DNA of 41,303 nt from JANXUC01 sp964619065. Its GTDB lineage: Bacteria > Acidobacteriota > Terriglobia > Terriglobales > Acidobacteriaceae. Shown piece by piece: positions 23,101-31,778 of the stretch. The stretch covers positions 1 to 41,303 of the forward strand of contig CAZUCC010000038.1 of the NCBI GenBank assembly GCA_964619065.1, read 5' to 3'. A program made the translations under genes and the position numbers. The notes beneath the pieces are model-generated. The model had not been told where the DNA came from. It was given only the letters and a program-made list of their open reading frames with translations, and ran no database searches. The stretch's first letter is position 1. Each line of letters opens with the position of its first letter.

Positions 23101-24534
23101 CTATTGGGTATTGTTTTCGCGCACTTGCGCCAACATCCGGTCCAATTCAGTGCGGTCCAGGTATCTGCCGTGAAGTATGACCGCTCTTATGGCTCTACTA
23201 TTTCGAATATCGTCCAGGGGGTTGGCATCGAGCAGTACGAGGTTGGCTGCTTTCCCTTCTTCAATAGTTCCGTACCGGCGTTCAACGCCAAGGTAATCCG
23301 CGGCACGCACTGTCGCGGCCTGTAACGCCTCTAAAGGAGTAAAGCCTGCTTTTACGAGCAACTCTAATTCTTCATGAAGACTAAACCCAGGATATGTATA
23401 GGGGTTCGGAGTATCCGTACCAGCGATGATCCGCACGCCAGCTCGATGCATGGCGCGAACGATGTCCACGTCCCTATCGAGCAGTTCTTTCTGGATCGCA
23501 TCATTGCGAGGATCGGGCTTCCCGCTCATGTTGACCCAAAATTTCCGTATGTCCTCAGGCATGTATGCCATGCGTGGATCATTTCGCAGGCTCGGATCGG
23601 TGACCTCTGAATAGGCACGGAGAACAACCAGCGTGGGAGATTGCCATGTTCCATTTTTGACAAACTCCTGGAAGAGTTTTGCCGCTTTGACAGCATCATA
23701 GTGAGCAAGGATTGTCTGATTGATGCCGTAGAAGAGGTCTCGGGCTTTTGCAGCATCCTCCTCGTCATTCGCATCAGAACTGCGCTTCCGCAGGGCTTCG
23801 CTGTCACTGCAAACATCGACCGGTATCGCCCACAAATGTTCAATGCTTTTCTGGCCGGCACGCGATGCCTCTTCTGAGGTCATCGAGTCGGGAATATGTC
23901 CGGCAAATGGGATCTGCTTCTGCTTGGTCTCGGCTGCTATAGCAAGATAGCTATCTCGCGAAAGAGTGTTGTAGACCTTGATGAAGTCGGCGCCTTGTTT
24001 GATCAGTTCATCGACGGCATGACTCCCGTCCTGCGGAGTGTTCACCGCAATGGAGAAAGGCCAAAAAGGATGAGACCCTTCCAGGATTGGACCTGCTGCA
24101 AAGATTTCCGGCCCCAATCGAGTCCCGGCTGCAATCTCGCGCTTGATCTGACTGATTTGCTCAAGCGGCAGGTCGCCACCCATATCGCGAATTCCGGTGA
24201 CTCCGCTCGCGATGAACAACGGAAAGAAATGCTTCGGTTGAGTCTTGCTAAGCGTGTGAACATGCATGTCCCACAAGCCCGGGATCAAGAACTTGTTGCT
24301 CGCGTCAACCACGTGAGCATTACGGATAGGCTTGAATTTTGTCGAAGGGACAACGGACACAAGCTGGCCTCCACGAATGACCACCGCCATGTCGGGCCGA
24401 GGCGGACGACCGGTCGCATCAATTAAGGTTACATGCTGCAGCACCAGGGTTTCTTCATAGATAGTTTGTGTTTCTTGACCGACGACTAGGGGCACCACCA
24501 TAAGGAAAACAACCACGACATGAAGCAGCTTCAT
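23101..24534 (-). CDS. secreted amidohydrolase family protein
   Basis: A 477-residue metal-dependent hydrolase of the amidohydrolase superfamily. The ATG at 24534 is preferred to a TTG two codons upstream because GAGG lies eight bases before it. It begins a signal peptide (MKLLHVVVVFLMVVPLVVG), so the enzyme acts in the periplasm or outside. The metal-binding signature is present: HVH in PGLWDMHVH (about 91-93), later histidines in FAGHIPD and SIEHLWAI, and the aspartate in IAGTDTP. The C-terminal EGKAANLVLLDANPLDDIRN strand is typical of imidazolonepropionase- and Xaa-Pro-dipeptidase-like members. Substrate is not predictable; peptides or cyclic amides are the family range. Confidence 0.88.
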   Translation of the reverse strand: MKLLHVVVVFLMVVPLVVGQETQTIYEETLVLQHVTLIDATGRPPRPDMAVVIRGGQLVSVVPSTKFKPIRNAHVVDASNKFLIPGLWDMHVHTLSKTQPKHFFPLFIASGVTGIRDMGGDLPLEQISQIKREIAAGTRLGPEIFAAGPILEGSHPFWPFSIAVNTPQDGSHAVDELIKQGADFIKVYNTLSRDSYLAIAAETKQKQIPFAGHIPDSMTSEEASRAGQKSIEHLWAIPVDVCSDSEALRKRSSDANDEEDAAKARDLFYGINQTILAHYDAVKAAKLFQEFVKNGTWQSPTLVVLRAYSEVTDPSLRNDPRMAYMPEDIRKFWVNMSGKPDPRNDAIQKELLDRDVDIVRAMHRAGVRIIAGTDTPNPYTYPGFSLHEELELLVKAGFTPLEALQAATVRAADYLGVERRYGTIEEGKAANLVLLDANPLDDIRNSRAIRAVILHGRYLDRTELDRMLAQVRENNTQ

Positions 24535-24645
24535 GAGCAATGCCTCGCCAAACGGAAGAATTCATTCTTGTACGGGATATATAGACGTTGGAAAATATGA
24601 TCGGTCTGATGCGATCGCAAGCAGCATTCGAGGCTACCTGTTGGC

Positions 24646-25761
24646 CTACCGGATTTCCAGCATCCGATCCAGCGCCACGCGCGCCCAGTACTTGACATCA
24701 TCGGCGACTTTGATTTGGTTCACGACGTTGCCCTCGACCAGATTCTCGAGTGCCCAGCACAGATGCTGCGGCGAGATACGGTACATGGTCGTGCACAGGC
24801 AGCCCGCATCGTCGAGTGTGATGACTTTTTTCCCTTTGCTAGCGAACTCGGCGCCCATGCGGTTGACGAGGTGAATCTCGGTGCCTACAGCAAACATGGT
24901 CCCAGTCGGCGCTTCTTCAATTTGCTTGAGGAGGCCCTCGGTGGAACCGATGCCGTCGGCCTTCTGACAGACCTCCCAACGGCATTCAGGGTGTACGATC
25001 ACGCGGATGTCGGGATATTTCGCGCGAACATTGTCCACATGTTCGGGCAGAAAGCGTTGATGGACTGAGCAGTGCCCTTTCCACAAAATGACTCGCGCGG
25101 CTTTCAGGCGCTCGGGCGTCACGCCCCCGTTGAGCAGGTAGGGATCCCAGACGACCATCTCGTTAAGCGGGATTCCCATACGGTAGCCGGTATTGCGGCC
25201 CAGGTGCTGATCGGGGAGGAAGAGTATTTTTTTATTCTTTTGGAACGCCCACTCGAACGAACCCTTGGCGTTCGAGGAAGTGCACACCACGCCGCCACGT
25301 TCGCCGCAGAAAGCTTTAATCGCAGCCGTAGAGTTCATTGAGGTAATGGGCGTACTGCCTTGGCCGTCATCATTCGTCACGCCAGCGCGGCTTAGATGCT
25401 CCCAGCAGTCTTCCACTTGCGTGATCTCGGCCATGTCGGCCATGGAGCAGCCTGCGTTCAGGTCCGGCAGGATGACGGCTTGTCCGGGGTGGCCGAGCAC
25501 GTCGGCGCTTTCGGCCATGAAGTGCACGCCACAAAAGACGATGTACTTGGCGCCAGCTTCCGCGGCCCGCTGGGAGAGCTTGTAGGAGTCGCCGCGAAAA
25601 TCGGCGAAGCGGATAACCTCATCGCGCTGATAGTGGTGCCCGAGAACAACACAGTCCTTCCCCAGCGCAGCACGCGCGGCGGCAATGCGCTCGTCCATTG
25701 TGTGGTCAGCGAGAATTAGATAGTTATCCAGAGAACATAACGCTGCTGTGGCCGTAGTCAT
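24646..25761 (-). CDS. nadA: quinolinate synthase NadA
   Basis: Condenses iminoaspartate with dihydroxyacetone phosphate to quinolinate, the precursor of NAD, using a [4Fe-4S] cluster. Landmarks: GHHYQRDEVIRFAD, FCGVHFMAESADVL, PDLNAGCSMADM (first cluster Cys), KGHCSVHQRF, HPECRWEVCQKADGIGSTEGL, VGTEIHLVNRM and GCLCTTMYRI (last cluster Cys region). The 371-residue form from ATG 25761 is chosen over a TTG nine codons upstream. nadB and nadC, which would be needed for the pathway, are not adjacent. Identification is secure. Confidence 0.96.
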   Translation of the reverse strand: MTTATAALCSLDNYLILADHTMDERIAAARAALGKDCVVLGHHYQRDEVIRFADFRGDSYKLSQRAAEAGAKYIVFCGVHFMAESADVLGHPGQAVILPDLNAGCSMADMAEITQVEDCWEHLSRAGVTNDDGQGSTPITSMNSTAAIKAFCGERGGVVCTSSNAKGSFEWAFQKNKKILFLPDQHLGRNTGYRMGIPLNEMVVWDPYLLNGGVTPERLKAARVILWKGHCSVHQRFLPEHVDNVRAKYPDIRVIVHPECRWEVCQKADGIGSTEGLLKQIEEAPTGTMFAVGTEIHLVNRMGAEFASKGKKVITLDDAGCLCTTMYRISPQHLCWALENLVEGNVVNQIKVADDVKYWARVALDRMLEIR

Positions 25762-26118
25762 AAAATTGTCCGCTTTCAGCCCCAGCAACGGCGGCTCACG
25801 CCTTTAGGCGCTCACTCGCTTGGTTCTGGAGCGGGGATGTTGAAAGCAACCCTGCGGTTCCAGCAGATTCACTGCGTCCGGCCCATTCGGCCAAAAACGC
25901 CCAACCTGCGGGGATGTTGAAACCGCCTAAATTTTTACCGCACTTACATTCTTACACTAACCATAGATGCTGAAAGCCTGGCGGAAGTCACTTTTTGTGA
26001 AGTCTTTCCTAACCCCAACCGTAACCTTCAGTCCGGTACCATTTTGCACAGTTTGTGAGGCGGAAAGCAAGGGAAAAGGGGACGGGGGCCAGCTGCATTT
26101 CCGCTAGCTTTCCGAATT
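25762..26118. other. intergenic region with 15-base direct repeat, no gene
   Basis: GCGGGGATGTTGAAA occurs exactly at 25831-25845 and 25908-25922, 77 bases apart. No protein frame, RNA gene or convincing terminator was recognised; the nadA promoter should be here. Confidence 0.55.
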
Positions 26119-27945
26119 TTAGTGGCGCTGCTCTGCCATTTCCTTTTGCTGATACCACTTCTGTAAAACGTAGAAAGCCTTCTTCTTCTCTCCGTGGCCG
26201 GAGACGAGTCCTTTGCGATTGAAATAGTCCTGAATGCCGGGCAGCAGACGGCGCGGCGACCGGAAATCCATCAGAATCCAGGGGGTGGTGCCGCGAAGGA
26301 AAGGGATGCGGTCGAGCATGGCGAGTTGATGGACGTACAAATTCTCCTGGTACTCTTCGCTGAACCGAATGTCGGGATTCCCGTGCAATCCGAACTGCGC
26401 GCTGCCCCCAAATTCGCTCATGATGAGGGGCTTATTGTAGGGCGTCTGCCAACGGGCTTTGTCGGCATCCTCGGGCGCGCCTTCATACCAGCCGATGTAC
26501 TCGTTGCACCCCAGCACGTCCAAGTCCGCGCCGAGCGGATCGTCGATGACGCGCGTGGTGCCCTCTCGATGCTGCACCTGCAGGGCGGCCGCGAGTAGGC
26601 GCGTCGAATCGAGTCCATGTGCGGTCTTCACCAAACTCTGCATGAACTTGGTTCGTTCATCGGTCACAGGAGTCTCGTTGCCCACGGACCAAATCACGAT
26701 GCTGGCCCGGTTCTTGTCACGCGTAATATTTTCGGTCAGTTGGTTCTTTGCATTTGCAAGGGTCGCCGGTGTGTCCCATTGGATATCCCAGTACACGGGG
26801 ATTTCCGACCAGACCATCAGCCCCATACGGTCCGCCATCCGCAGCATGTGTTCGTTATGGGGATAATGTGCCAGCCGCACGAAGTTCGCGCCCAATTCCT
26901 TGGCCCAGCCGAGCAAGGTTCGCGCGTCGTCTTCGCTGTAGGCTCGACCGGAACGATAGGGCGCTTCCTCATGAATGTTGACGCCTCGTAGAAAAACAGG
27001 AGAGCCGTTCAGCAAGATGTCTCGTTCGCGAACCTGAATGCTGCGGAATCCGACTTCATCCTGCATCTTGTCTTTTAGCTCGGCTGCGCCACTCTCGATT
27101 TCGACTTTGTAGAGCTTGGGCTGGTCGGGCGACCACAGTTGGATACGTTTGTCCGAAAAAGAAAACTTGGCAACGCCGGCGTTGTCGGTGGCGACGGTCT
27201 TTTCCAGCGCAAGTTCCGGAATACGAACCGTGACCTGCTGCCCGGCAACGGGATCGCTCAGCTCCACCCAGCCGTCTACCTGATCTCGCGTGCCCGGTAT
27301 CAGATGGAGAAAGAAATCCTCAATGAACCGCTCCGGCACTTCGACCAGTTGCACATCCCGCGTGAGGCCGCCGTAGTTCCACCAGTCGGTCGAGAGGGTG
27401 GGGACGCCTTCAGCCTTGCGAGCGTTGTTCACATATATGACGACGAAGTTTTCGCCCTCGTGTAACACCGAGGTGATCTCGCAGTTGAAGGACGTAAAGC
27501 CGCCTTCATGATCGCAAACCACAGTCCCGTTCACACCGATCCCCGAAAAGTAGTTCGCGGCGCCGATGTGCAGGAAGACTCGCGTGTGCGGTTTTGGATG
27601 ATACGAAAACGACTTTTCATACCAGACCGTGCCTTCATAAAACAACAGCGAAGGACGTTGCGTGTTCCAGTCTCCGGGGACGTGGAGAGATTCACTTTTG
27701 TCGAAATCGTACTCAATCAGGTCCTGAGGCGTGTGCGGCTTGGCATTGAGGAAGAATCCATCCTTCAACGGGAGATGCGAGCGGTAATTGGAGTTGCCCG
27801 TGTCATAAGGATCGACGATGGCATGCCAGGCTCCGTTCAGCGAAATGGTATTGCGATGCTCGATGTTCGTGATGAGAGGAGCAGGCTGCTGTGCGAAGCA
27901 CGCGGCTGCGACTGACAGGGCTAAGACGAAGATTTTTGCTGCCAT
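26119..27945 (-). CDS. secreted glycoside hydrolase family 2 enzyme
   Basis: A 608-residue exo-glycosidase of the GH2 group (beta-glucuronidase, beta-galactosidase or related). The ATG at 27945 is preferred because AAGAG lies six bases upstream and it begins a clear signal peptide (MAAKIFVLALSVAAACFAQ); upstream ATGs only add unlikely residues. Domain order is that of GH2: jelly-roll sugar-binding domain (about 35-205), Ig-like domain (about 210-305), then the TIM barrel. The acid/base glutamate is in IVIWSVGNE (about E424) and the nucleophile in LIMSEFGG (about E511). RGVNIHEEAP and FVRLAHYPH are typical barrel strands and resemble beta-glucuronidases. Substrate is not decided by sequence alone. 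Confidence 0.9.
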   Translation of the reverse strand: MAAKIFVLALSVAAACFAQQPAPLITNIEHRNTISLNGAWHAIVDPYDTGNSNYRSHLPLKDGFFLNAKPHTPQDLIEYDFDKSESLHVPGDWNTQRPSLLFYEGTVWYEKSFSYHPKPHTRVFLHIGAANYFSGIGVNGTVVCDHEGGFTSFNCEITSVLHEGENFVVIYVNNARKAEGVPTLSTDWWNYGGLTRDVQLVEVPERFIEDFFLHLIPGTRDQVDGWVELSDPVAGQQVTVRIPELALEKTVATDNAGVAKFSFSDKRIQLWSPDQPKLYKVEIESGAAELKDKMQDEVGFRSIQVRERDILLNGSPVFLRGVNIHEEAPYRSGRAYSEDDARTLLGWAKELGANFVRLAHYPHNEHMLRMADRMGLMVWSEIPVYWDIQWDTPATLANAKNQLTENITRDKNRASIVIWSVGNETPVTDERTKFMQSLVKTAHGLDSTRLLAAALQVQHREGTTRVIDDPLGADLDVLGCNEYIGWYEGAPEDADKARWQTPYNKPLIMSEFGGSAQFGLHGNPDIRFSEEYQENLYVHQLAMLDRIPFLRGTTPWILMDFRSPRRLLPGIQDYFNRKGLVSGHGEKKKAFYVLQKWYQQKEMAEQRH

Positions 27946-28105
27946 GAAAACTCTTGCTGACATAACGGTGAGGGATGAAATCATAACAGCAATTGGTATT
28001 ACCAACGGGCAGGGAGACTGATTCCTAGGCGTGAACGGCTGGTAATAGCCTAGATGGCATGGTTGGCTGTCCTCGCCGAATACGGCATCTACGGCCTCCC
28101 CCGCG

Positions 28106-28114
28106 TGTTAGAAT
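28106..28114 (+). promoter_or_regulatory. extended -10 element before the zinc-ribbon gene
   Basis: TGTTAGAAT (TG 28106-28107, TAGAAT 28109-28114), identical to the element at 19105-19113. Transcription would begin near 28121, about 12 bases before the ATG at 28133. No good -35 was seen. Confidence 0.4.
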
Positions 28115-28132
28115 TACTAGTCATTTCCAACC

Positions 28133-29278
28133 ATGCATGCTGACCTCGAAACCCTGCTTAAACTCCAAGACGTCGACAAAGAAATTTTGCGTTTGAACGA
28201 CGAAGTGGCCGCATTACCCAAGCGCGTGGCCGCGATCGAGGCGAAACTCGCGGGCACCAAGGCTCAGCTCGAAGCCGCCCGGGCCGCCGTCAAAGCCGAC
28301 GAAGCCGCCAAAAAGAAGTTCGACGCCGCCAACCTCGATTTACAGCAGAAAATCTCCAAATACCGCGATCAAATGCTCGCCGTCAAAACCAACGAGCAAT
28401 ACAAAGCCTTGCAGCACGAGATCGACTTCGCCCAGCAGGAAATTCAAGCCAACGAAGACAAAGTTCTGGAGTTGATGCTCGACGCCGATGCCAAGGCTGC
28501 GCAGGTGAAGGCGGCGGAATCCGAGCTCAAAGCGGAAGCGGCGGAAATCGAAGAGGAAAAGAAGATTGCCCACGACAAGACCGCTGAGGACGAAAAGCTG
28601 CTGGCGGAATGGTCTGCGAAACGCAATGGATTGCGCGCGAGCGTCCCGGGAGATTGGCTGGCGCATTATGAACGCATCGCCAAAGCGCGGAAGACGGGTA
28701 TTTCGGAAGCGCGGGACAGCAAGTGTTTGACGTGCCAGATGACCCTGCGGCCGCAAGTCTTTGCAGAAGTGCGCGCCGGAAATAAGCTGATTGCCTGTGA
28801 GTCCTGCTCGAGAATTCTCTATTTCCGGCCTGTTGAAAAGACTCCGGAAGAAATCGCCAGCTCGGCTCCCAAGAAGCGATCCAAGCCGAAAGCCGACGCC
28901 GCGCAAGCTTGGTACTATCGTGAATCCTATGGCGGGCACGAGGAAGTGTTTCTTTGCTTCATCAATTCCGAAGCCAATGGCGATGGCGCGATTCCCAGAT
29001 CGCAGCGGCGCATCTACGACGCTCACACTGGCCGCTCGCCCCAAGGCAACGAAATCCGCCCTGGAAATTACAGGGAAGTTTTTTCCGAAGACCTTGCCGG
29101 AGCTCTGCGCCTCAACGGCTCCTGGAAGGAAGCCGAACTCGACGAATACGGCAACGAATTGCCCATGATTGTGCTGGACCCGCTGCAGCGCGATTTGGCC
29201 TTGGCCCACCGCGAAGCGGGCGCGGCGAAATCAGCGGTTGCCGCGATTGAACCCGCCCAGGAAGAAGTCCCCTCCTAA
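28133..29278 (+). CDS. C4-type zinc-ribbon coiled-coil protein (DUF164/CdsZ-like) with C-terminal extension
   Basis: A 381-residue protein. Residues about 1-170 form a long antiparallel coiled coil, ending before a compact zinc ribbon with CLTC (198-201) and CESC (222-225). This is the C4 zinc-ribbon family (PF02591 type), to which the regulator CdsZ belongs. Family members are usually about 240 residues. Here an extra 130 residues follow the ribbon: a Lys/Pro linker, then a segment with AWYYRESYGGHEEVFLCFIN and an extension ending EEVPS that I do not recognise. There are no catalytic motifs; a nucleic-acid or ribosome-linked role is plausible for the family. Confidence 0.85.
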   Translation: MHADLETLLKLQDVDKEILRLNDEVAALPKRVAAIEAKLAGTKAQLEAARAAVKADEAAKKKFDAANLDLQQKISKYRDQMLAVKTNEQYKALQHEIDFAQQEIQANEDKVLELMLDADAKAAQVKAAESELKAEAAEIEEEKKIAHDKTAEDEKLLAEWSAKRNGLRASVPGDWLAHYERIAKARKTGISEARDSKCLTCQMTLRPQVFAEVRAGNKLIACESCSRILYFRPVEKTPEEIASSAPKKRSKPKADAAQAWYYRESYGGHEEVFLCFINSEANGDGAIPRSQRRIYDAHTGRSPQGNEIRPGNYREVFSEDLAGALRLNGSWKEAELDEYGNELPMIVLDPLQRDLALAHREAGAAKSAVAAIEPAQEEVPS

Positions 29279-29330
29279 AACTGCGGTTACGAACCCGGTG
29301 CGCAATCTGCCGAAAGCGGGGAGCGTGAAA

Positions 29331-29798
29331 CTATTTCCCTTCAAACGCCGCCCGCAATTTCGCAACATCGATCTTTTGCATCTGCAACATGGCCTGCATG
29401 GCTCTTCCCGATTTCCCCGCGTCAGGATTGCTCAACATATCCATGAGCGCTTTGGGAATAATCTGCCACGAGAGTCCGAACTTGTCTTTCAACCAGCCGC
29501 ACCGGCTCTCCTGGCCGCCGCCCGAGGTCAGCTTCTCCCAGTAGTAATCCACTTCCTCCTGCGTCTCGCAGCTCACAAACATGGAAAAGGCTTCATTGAG
29601 CTTGAAATGCGGCCCGCCATCCAGCACCTTGAACTGCTGGCCGTCGAGTTCGAAGGCTCCGGTGACGACCGTTTTTCCTCCTGGCCCGGCAAAGCGCTGT
29701 AGTGTAACGATTTTGGAATTCTTAAAGATGGAAACGTAGAAATTCATCGCCTCTTCGGCGTTGTCGTCGAACCATAAGAACGGGGTGATTTTGGGCAT
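29331..29798 (-). CDS. VOC-superfamily (PhnB/glyoxalase-like) protein
   Basis: A 155-residue protein of the PhnB-like branch of the vicinal-oxygen-chelate superfamily. MPKITPFLWFDDNAEEAMNFYVSIF is the classic opening; LDGQQFKVLDGGPHFKLNEAFSMFVSCETQEEVDYYWEKL is the second half. Databases often label this group 3-demethylubiquinone-9 3-methyltransferase, but that activity is not supported by these motifs. Cytoplasmic, single gene, divergent from the rRNA methyltransferase with a 40-base gap. Function uncertain. Confidence 0.88.
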   Translation of the reverse strand: MPKITPFLWFDDNAEEAMNFYVSIFKNSKIVTLQRFAGPGGKTVVTGAFELDGQQFKVLDGGPHFKLNEAFSMFVSCETQEEVDYYWEKLTSGGGQESRCGWLKDKFGLSWQIIPKALMDMLSNPDAGKSGRAMQAMLQMQKIDVAKLRAAFEGK

Positions 29799-29838
29799 GC
29801 GGAAAATCCTCCAATTTGAATGCAGCTAAGATAACAGG

Positions 29839-31044
29839 ATGTCAAAAGCGACAGCCAACGATCTGCCAGAAATACGAATCTCTGTCCGTGGCGCGGAGCG
29901 TCTTCTCAGCGGACATATTTGGGTCTACCGATCTGACCTCGAAACGAAGCTTGGATCAACGAATGAAATTCCCGCTGGGGCCTTAGTGCGCGTCGCCGAC
30001 CATCGCGGAAAGCCGCTGGGGACTGCGTTCTATAGCAGCGCCTCCCAGATTGCGATTCGAATGTTGTCGTGCGGCGCGATTTCGCAGGCAGAGTTGCCGG
30101 GCCTGCTGCAGCAGAGGATTCGGGACGCGGTGGCATATCGTAAGCTCGTGGTGCGGGACACGGATGCCTATCGCCTCATCTTCAGCGAGGCTGACTTTTT
30201 GCCGGGGCTGATTGTGGACCGGTACAACGATCTGCTCTCCGTGCAATTCCTGACCCAGGCCATGGATGCGGCTGAGGTGCGCGAAACGGTATTGTCCACA
30301 ATGAGAGAAGAATTGCAGCCTTCCGCGATTATGGAGCGTGTTGAAGCGCGGGTGCGCGAGCTGGAACAACTTCCTCCACTGGAATCGCACCTTCTCCACG
30401 GCAAAGTCACAAGCACGGCTTTCACCATGAACGGTGTGAAGTTTCACTACGACGCCTTGCACGGGCAAAAGACGGGAGCGTTTCTCGATCAGCGGGAGAA
30501 CTACGCCGCCGCCGCGCAATACGCTCATGGCGAGGCGCTGGACGTTTTCTGTTATCAAGGCGGCTTTGCGCTGCACCTGGCGCGGCAATGCCACCGGGTG
30601 ACAGGCGTGGATAGCTCTCGCCCGGCTCTGGAAGTCGCTGAGGAAAACGCCCGGCTCAATAATTGCGAGATCGAGTGGATGGAGGCGAACGCTTTCGATT
30701 TGCTGAAAGACTACGCTGCCGGCGGACACCAGTACGACACCATCGTCCTCGATCCCCCGGCTTTCGCGAAGACGAAACGCGATTTGGACGCGGCCGCCCG
30801 AGGCTACAAGGAGTTAAACCTGCGCGCGCTCAAGATGTTGCGTCCGGGCGGAATTCTCGTCACCTGCTCCTGCTCGTATCACGTGAGCGAGCAGGAACTG
30901 CAAGGCATCGTCGTAGCAGCGTCACTTGACGCCCGGCGCACGCTTCGTGTTCTCGAGAAGCGGGCTCAGGCGCAAGACCATCCCGTAGTGCCGACGATCC
31001 CGGAAACGGCGTATCTTAAGGCGCTGATTCTGCAGATCATCTGA
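29839..31044 (+). CDS. rlmI: 23S rRNA (cytosine-C5)-methyltransferase, RlmI-type
   Basis: A 401-residue SAM-dependent methyltransferase. An N-terminal PUA domain (about 10-80; RGAERLLSGHIWVYRSDLE and GKPLGTAFYSSASQIAIRML) is followed by a small central domain and a Rossmann methyltransferase. The SAM site is in DVFCYQGGFALHLAR, then GVDSSRPALEVAEENARLN. The catalytic region has IVLDPPAFAK and VTCSCSYHV. This is the RlmI/YwbD-type architecture that modifies C1962 of 23S rRNA in Escherichia coli. The exact target here is inferred from the family. Confidence 0.88.
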   Translation: MSKATANDLPEIRISVRGAERLLSGHIWVYRSDLETKLGSTNEIPAGALVRVADHRGKPLGTAFYSSASQIAIRMLSCGAISQAELPGLLQQRIRDAVAYRKLVVRDTDAYRLIFSEADFLPGLIVDRYNDLLSVQFLTQAMDAAEVRETVLSTMREELQPSAIMERVEARVRELEQLPPLESHLLHGKVTSTAFTMNGVKFHYDALHGQKTGAFLDQRENYAAAAQYAHGEALDVFCYQGGFALHLARQCHRVTGVDSSRPALEVAEENARLNNCEIEWMEANAFDLLKDYAAGGHQYDTIVLDPPAFAKTKRDLDAAARGYKELNLRALKMLRPGGILVTCSCSYHVSEQELQGIVVAASLDARRTLRVLEKRAQAQDHPVVPTIPETAYLKALILQII

Positions 31045-31098
31045 GATTTCCCGCGAATATTGTCCGTAACATATTGTAAATAAATCTATTTAATGTAA

Positions 31099-31127
31099 TT
31101 GACAATAATACACTCATATTTTATGCT
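31099..31127 (+). promoter_or_regulatory. promoter of the Hsp20 gene
   Basis: TTGACA (31099-31104, full consensus), a 17-base spacer and TATGCT (31122-31127) in an AT-rich stretch. A second TTTTATGCT follows 11 bases later. The leader of about 70 bases contains a GTCGC/GCGAC hairpin and ends in AAGGAGG nine bases before the ATG. No CIRCE element (TTAGCACTC-N9-GAGTGCTAA) is present, so heat regulation, if any, uses another mechanism. Confidence 0.7.
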
Positions 31128-31205
31128 TCTTTTATGCTAATTAACAATCTAACGGGTCGAGTCGCCTCGTGCGACACGATCCATGTCTCAAGGAGGAAGT
31201 AGGTT

Positions 31206-31682
31206 ATGACATTCTTAACGCGTTTTGAACCTTTCCGCGAATTCGCGAGCCTGCAGAACCAGATGAACCGTCTGCTTCAGCAGGAGTCTGCTGGCCGGGA
31301 GGAGTCGTTGCTGCAATCAAGCTTCGCACCCCCGGTAGATATTTACGAAGATGAGCACAGCTACACGTTGAAGCTCGAAGTCCCCGGTATTGAAGAGAAG
31401 GACATCGACGTAAAGCTGGAGAACAGCACGCTCACCGTTTCCGGCGAGCGCAAGTTCGAGAAGGAAGAGAAAGAAGAAAACTACCGCCGGGTGGAGCGAC
31501 GCTACGGATCGTTTGTGCGCTCGTTCACCTTGCCGCAAACCATTGATGGCGAGACGGTTACGGCGGAATACGACAAGGGTCTGCTGAAGATCCGCCTGGC
31601 GAAAAAGGCCGAAGCCAAGCCGAAGCAGATCAAGATCAGCGTCGGAAAACAAGTCGACGCCACACAGGGTAAAGCTGCCTAA
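31206..31682 (+). CDS. small heat-shock protein Hsp20
   Basis: An ATP-independent holdase chaperone of the alpha-crystallin family, 158 residues. The N-terminal arm (FEPFREFASLQNQMNRLLQQ) is typical of the class A-like bacterial group. The alpha-crystallin domain spans about 40-140 with PPVDIYEDEHSYTLKLEVPG, the DIDVKLENSTLTVSGERK strands, and YGSFVRSFTLPQTIDGETVTAEYDKGLLKIRLAKK. An IKI motif near the C-terminus can serve oligomer formation. It precedes clpB, a disaggregase that works with small heat-shock proteins, but a strong terminator lies between them. Confidence 0.95.
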   Translation: MTFLTRFEPFREFASLQNQMNRLLQQESAGREESLLQSSFAPPVDIYEDEHSYTLKLEVPGIEEKDIDVKLENSTLTVSGERKFEKEEKEENYRRVERRYGSFVRSFTLPQTIDGETVTAEYDKGLLKIRLAKKAEAKPKQIKISVGKQVDATQGKAA

Positions 31683-31700
31683 CATTGGCCGCAAACGTGG

Positions 31701-31733
31701 GCGGGAGGCGGCAATTCCGCTTCCCGCTTTTTT
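31701..31733 (+). terminator. intrinsic terminator after hsp20
   Basis: GCGGGAGGCGG (31701-31711) pairs with CCGCTTCCCGC (31717-31727) with one G-U pair around CAATT, followed by six T residues. It starts 19 bases past the hsp20 stop and should limit read-through into clpB, which begins at 31779. Confidence 0.9.
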
Positions 31734-31778
31734 CTTTGCCATAAGGACCGGGACACCGGAAACTGGAATGGAGAGTGT

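Noticed and set aside
31045..31205. CIRCE/HrcA operator upstream of hsp20
   Set aside because: The TTAGCACTC-N9-GAGTGCTAA palindrome is not present.
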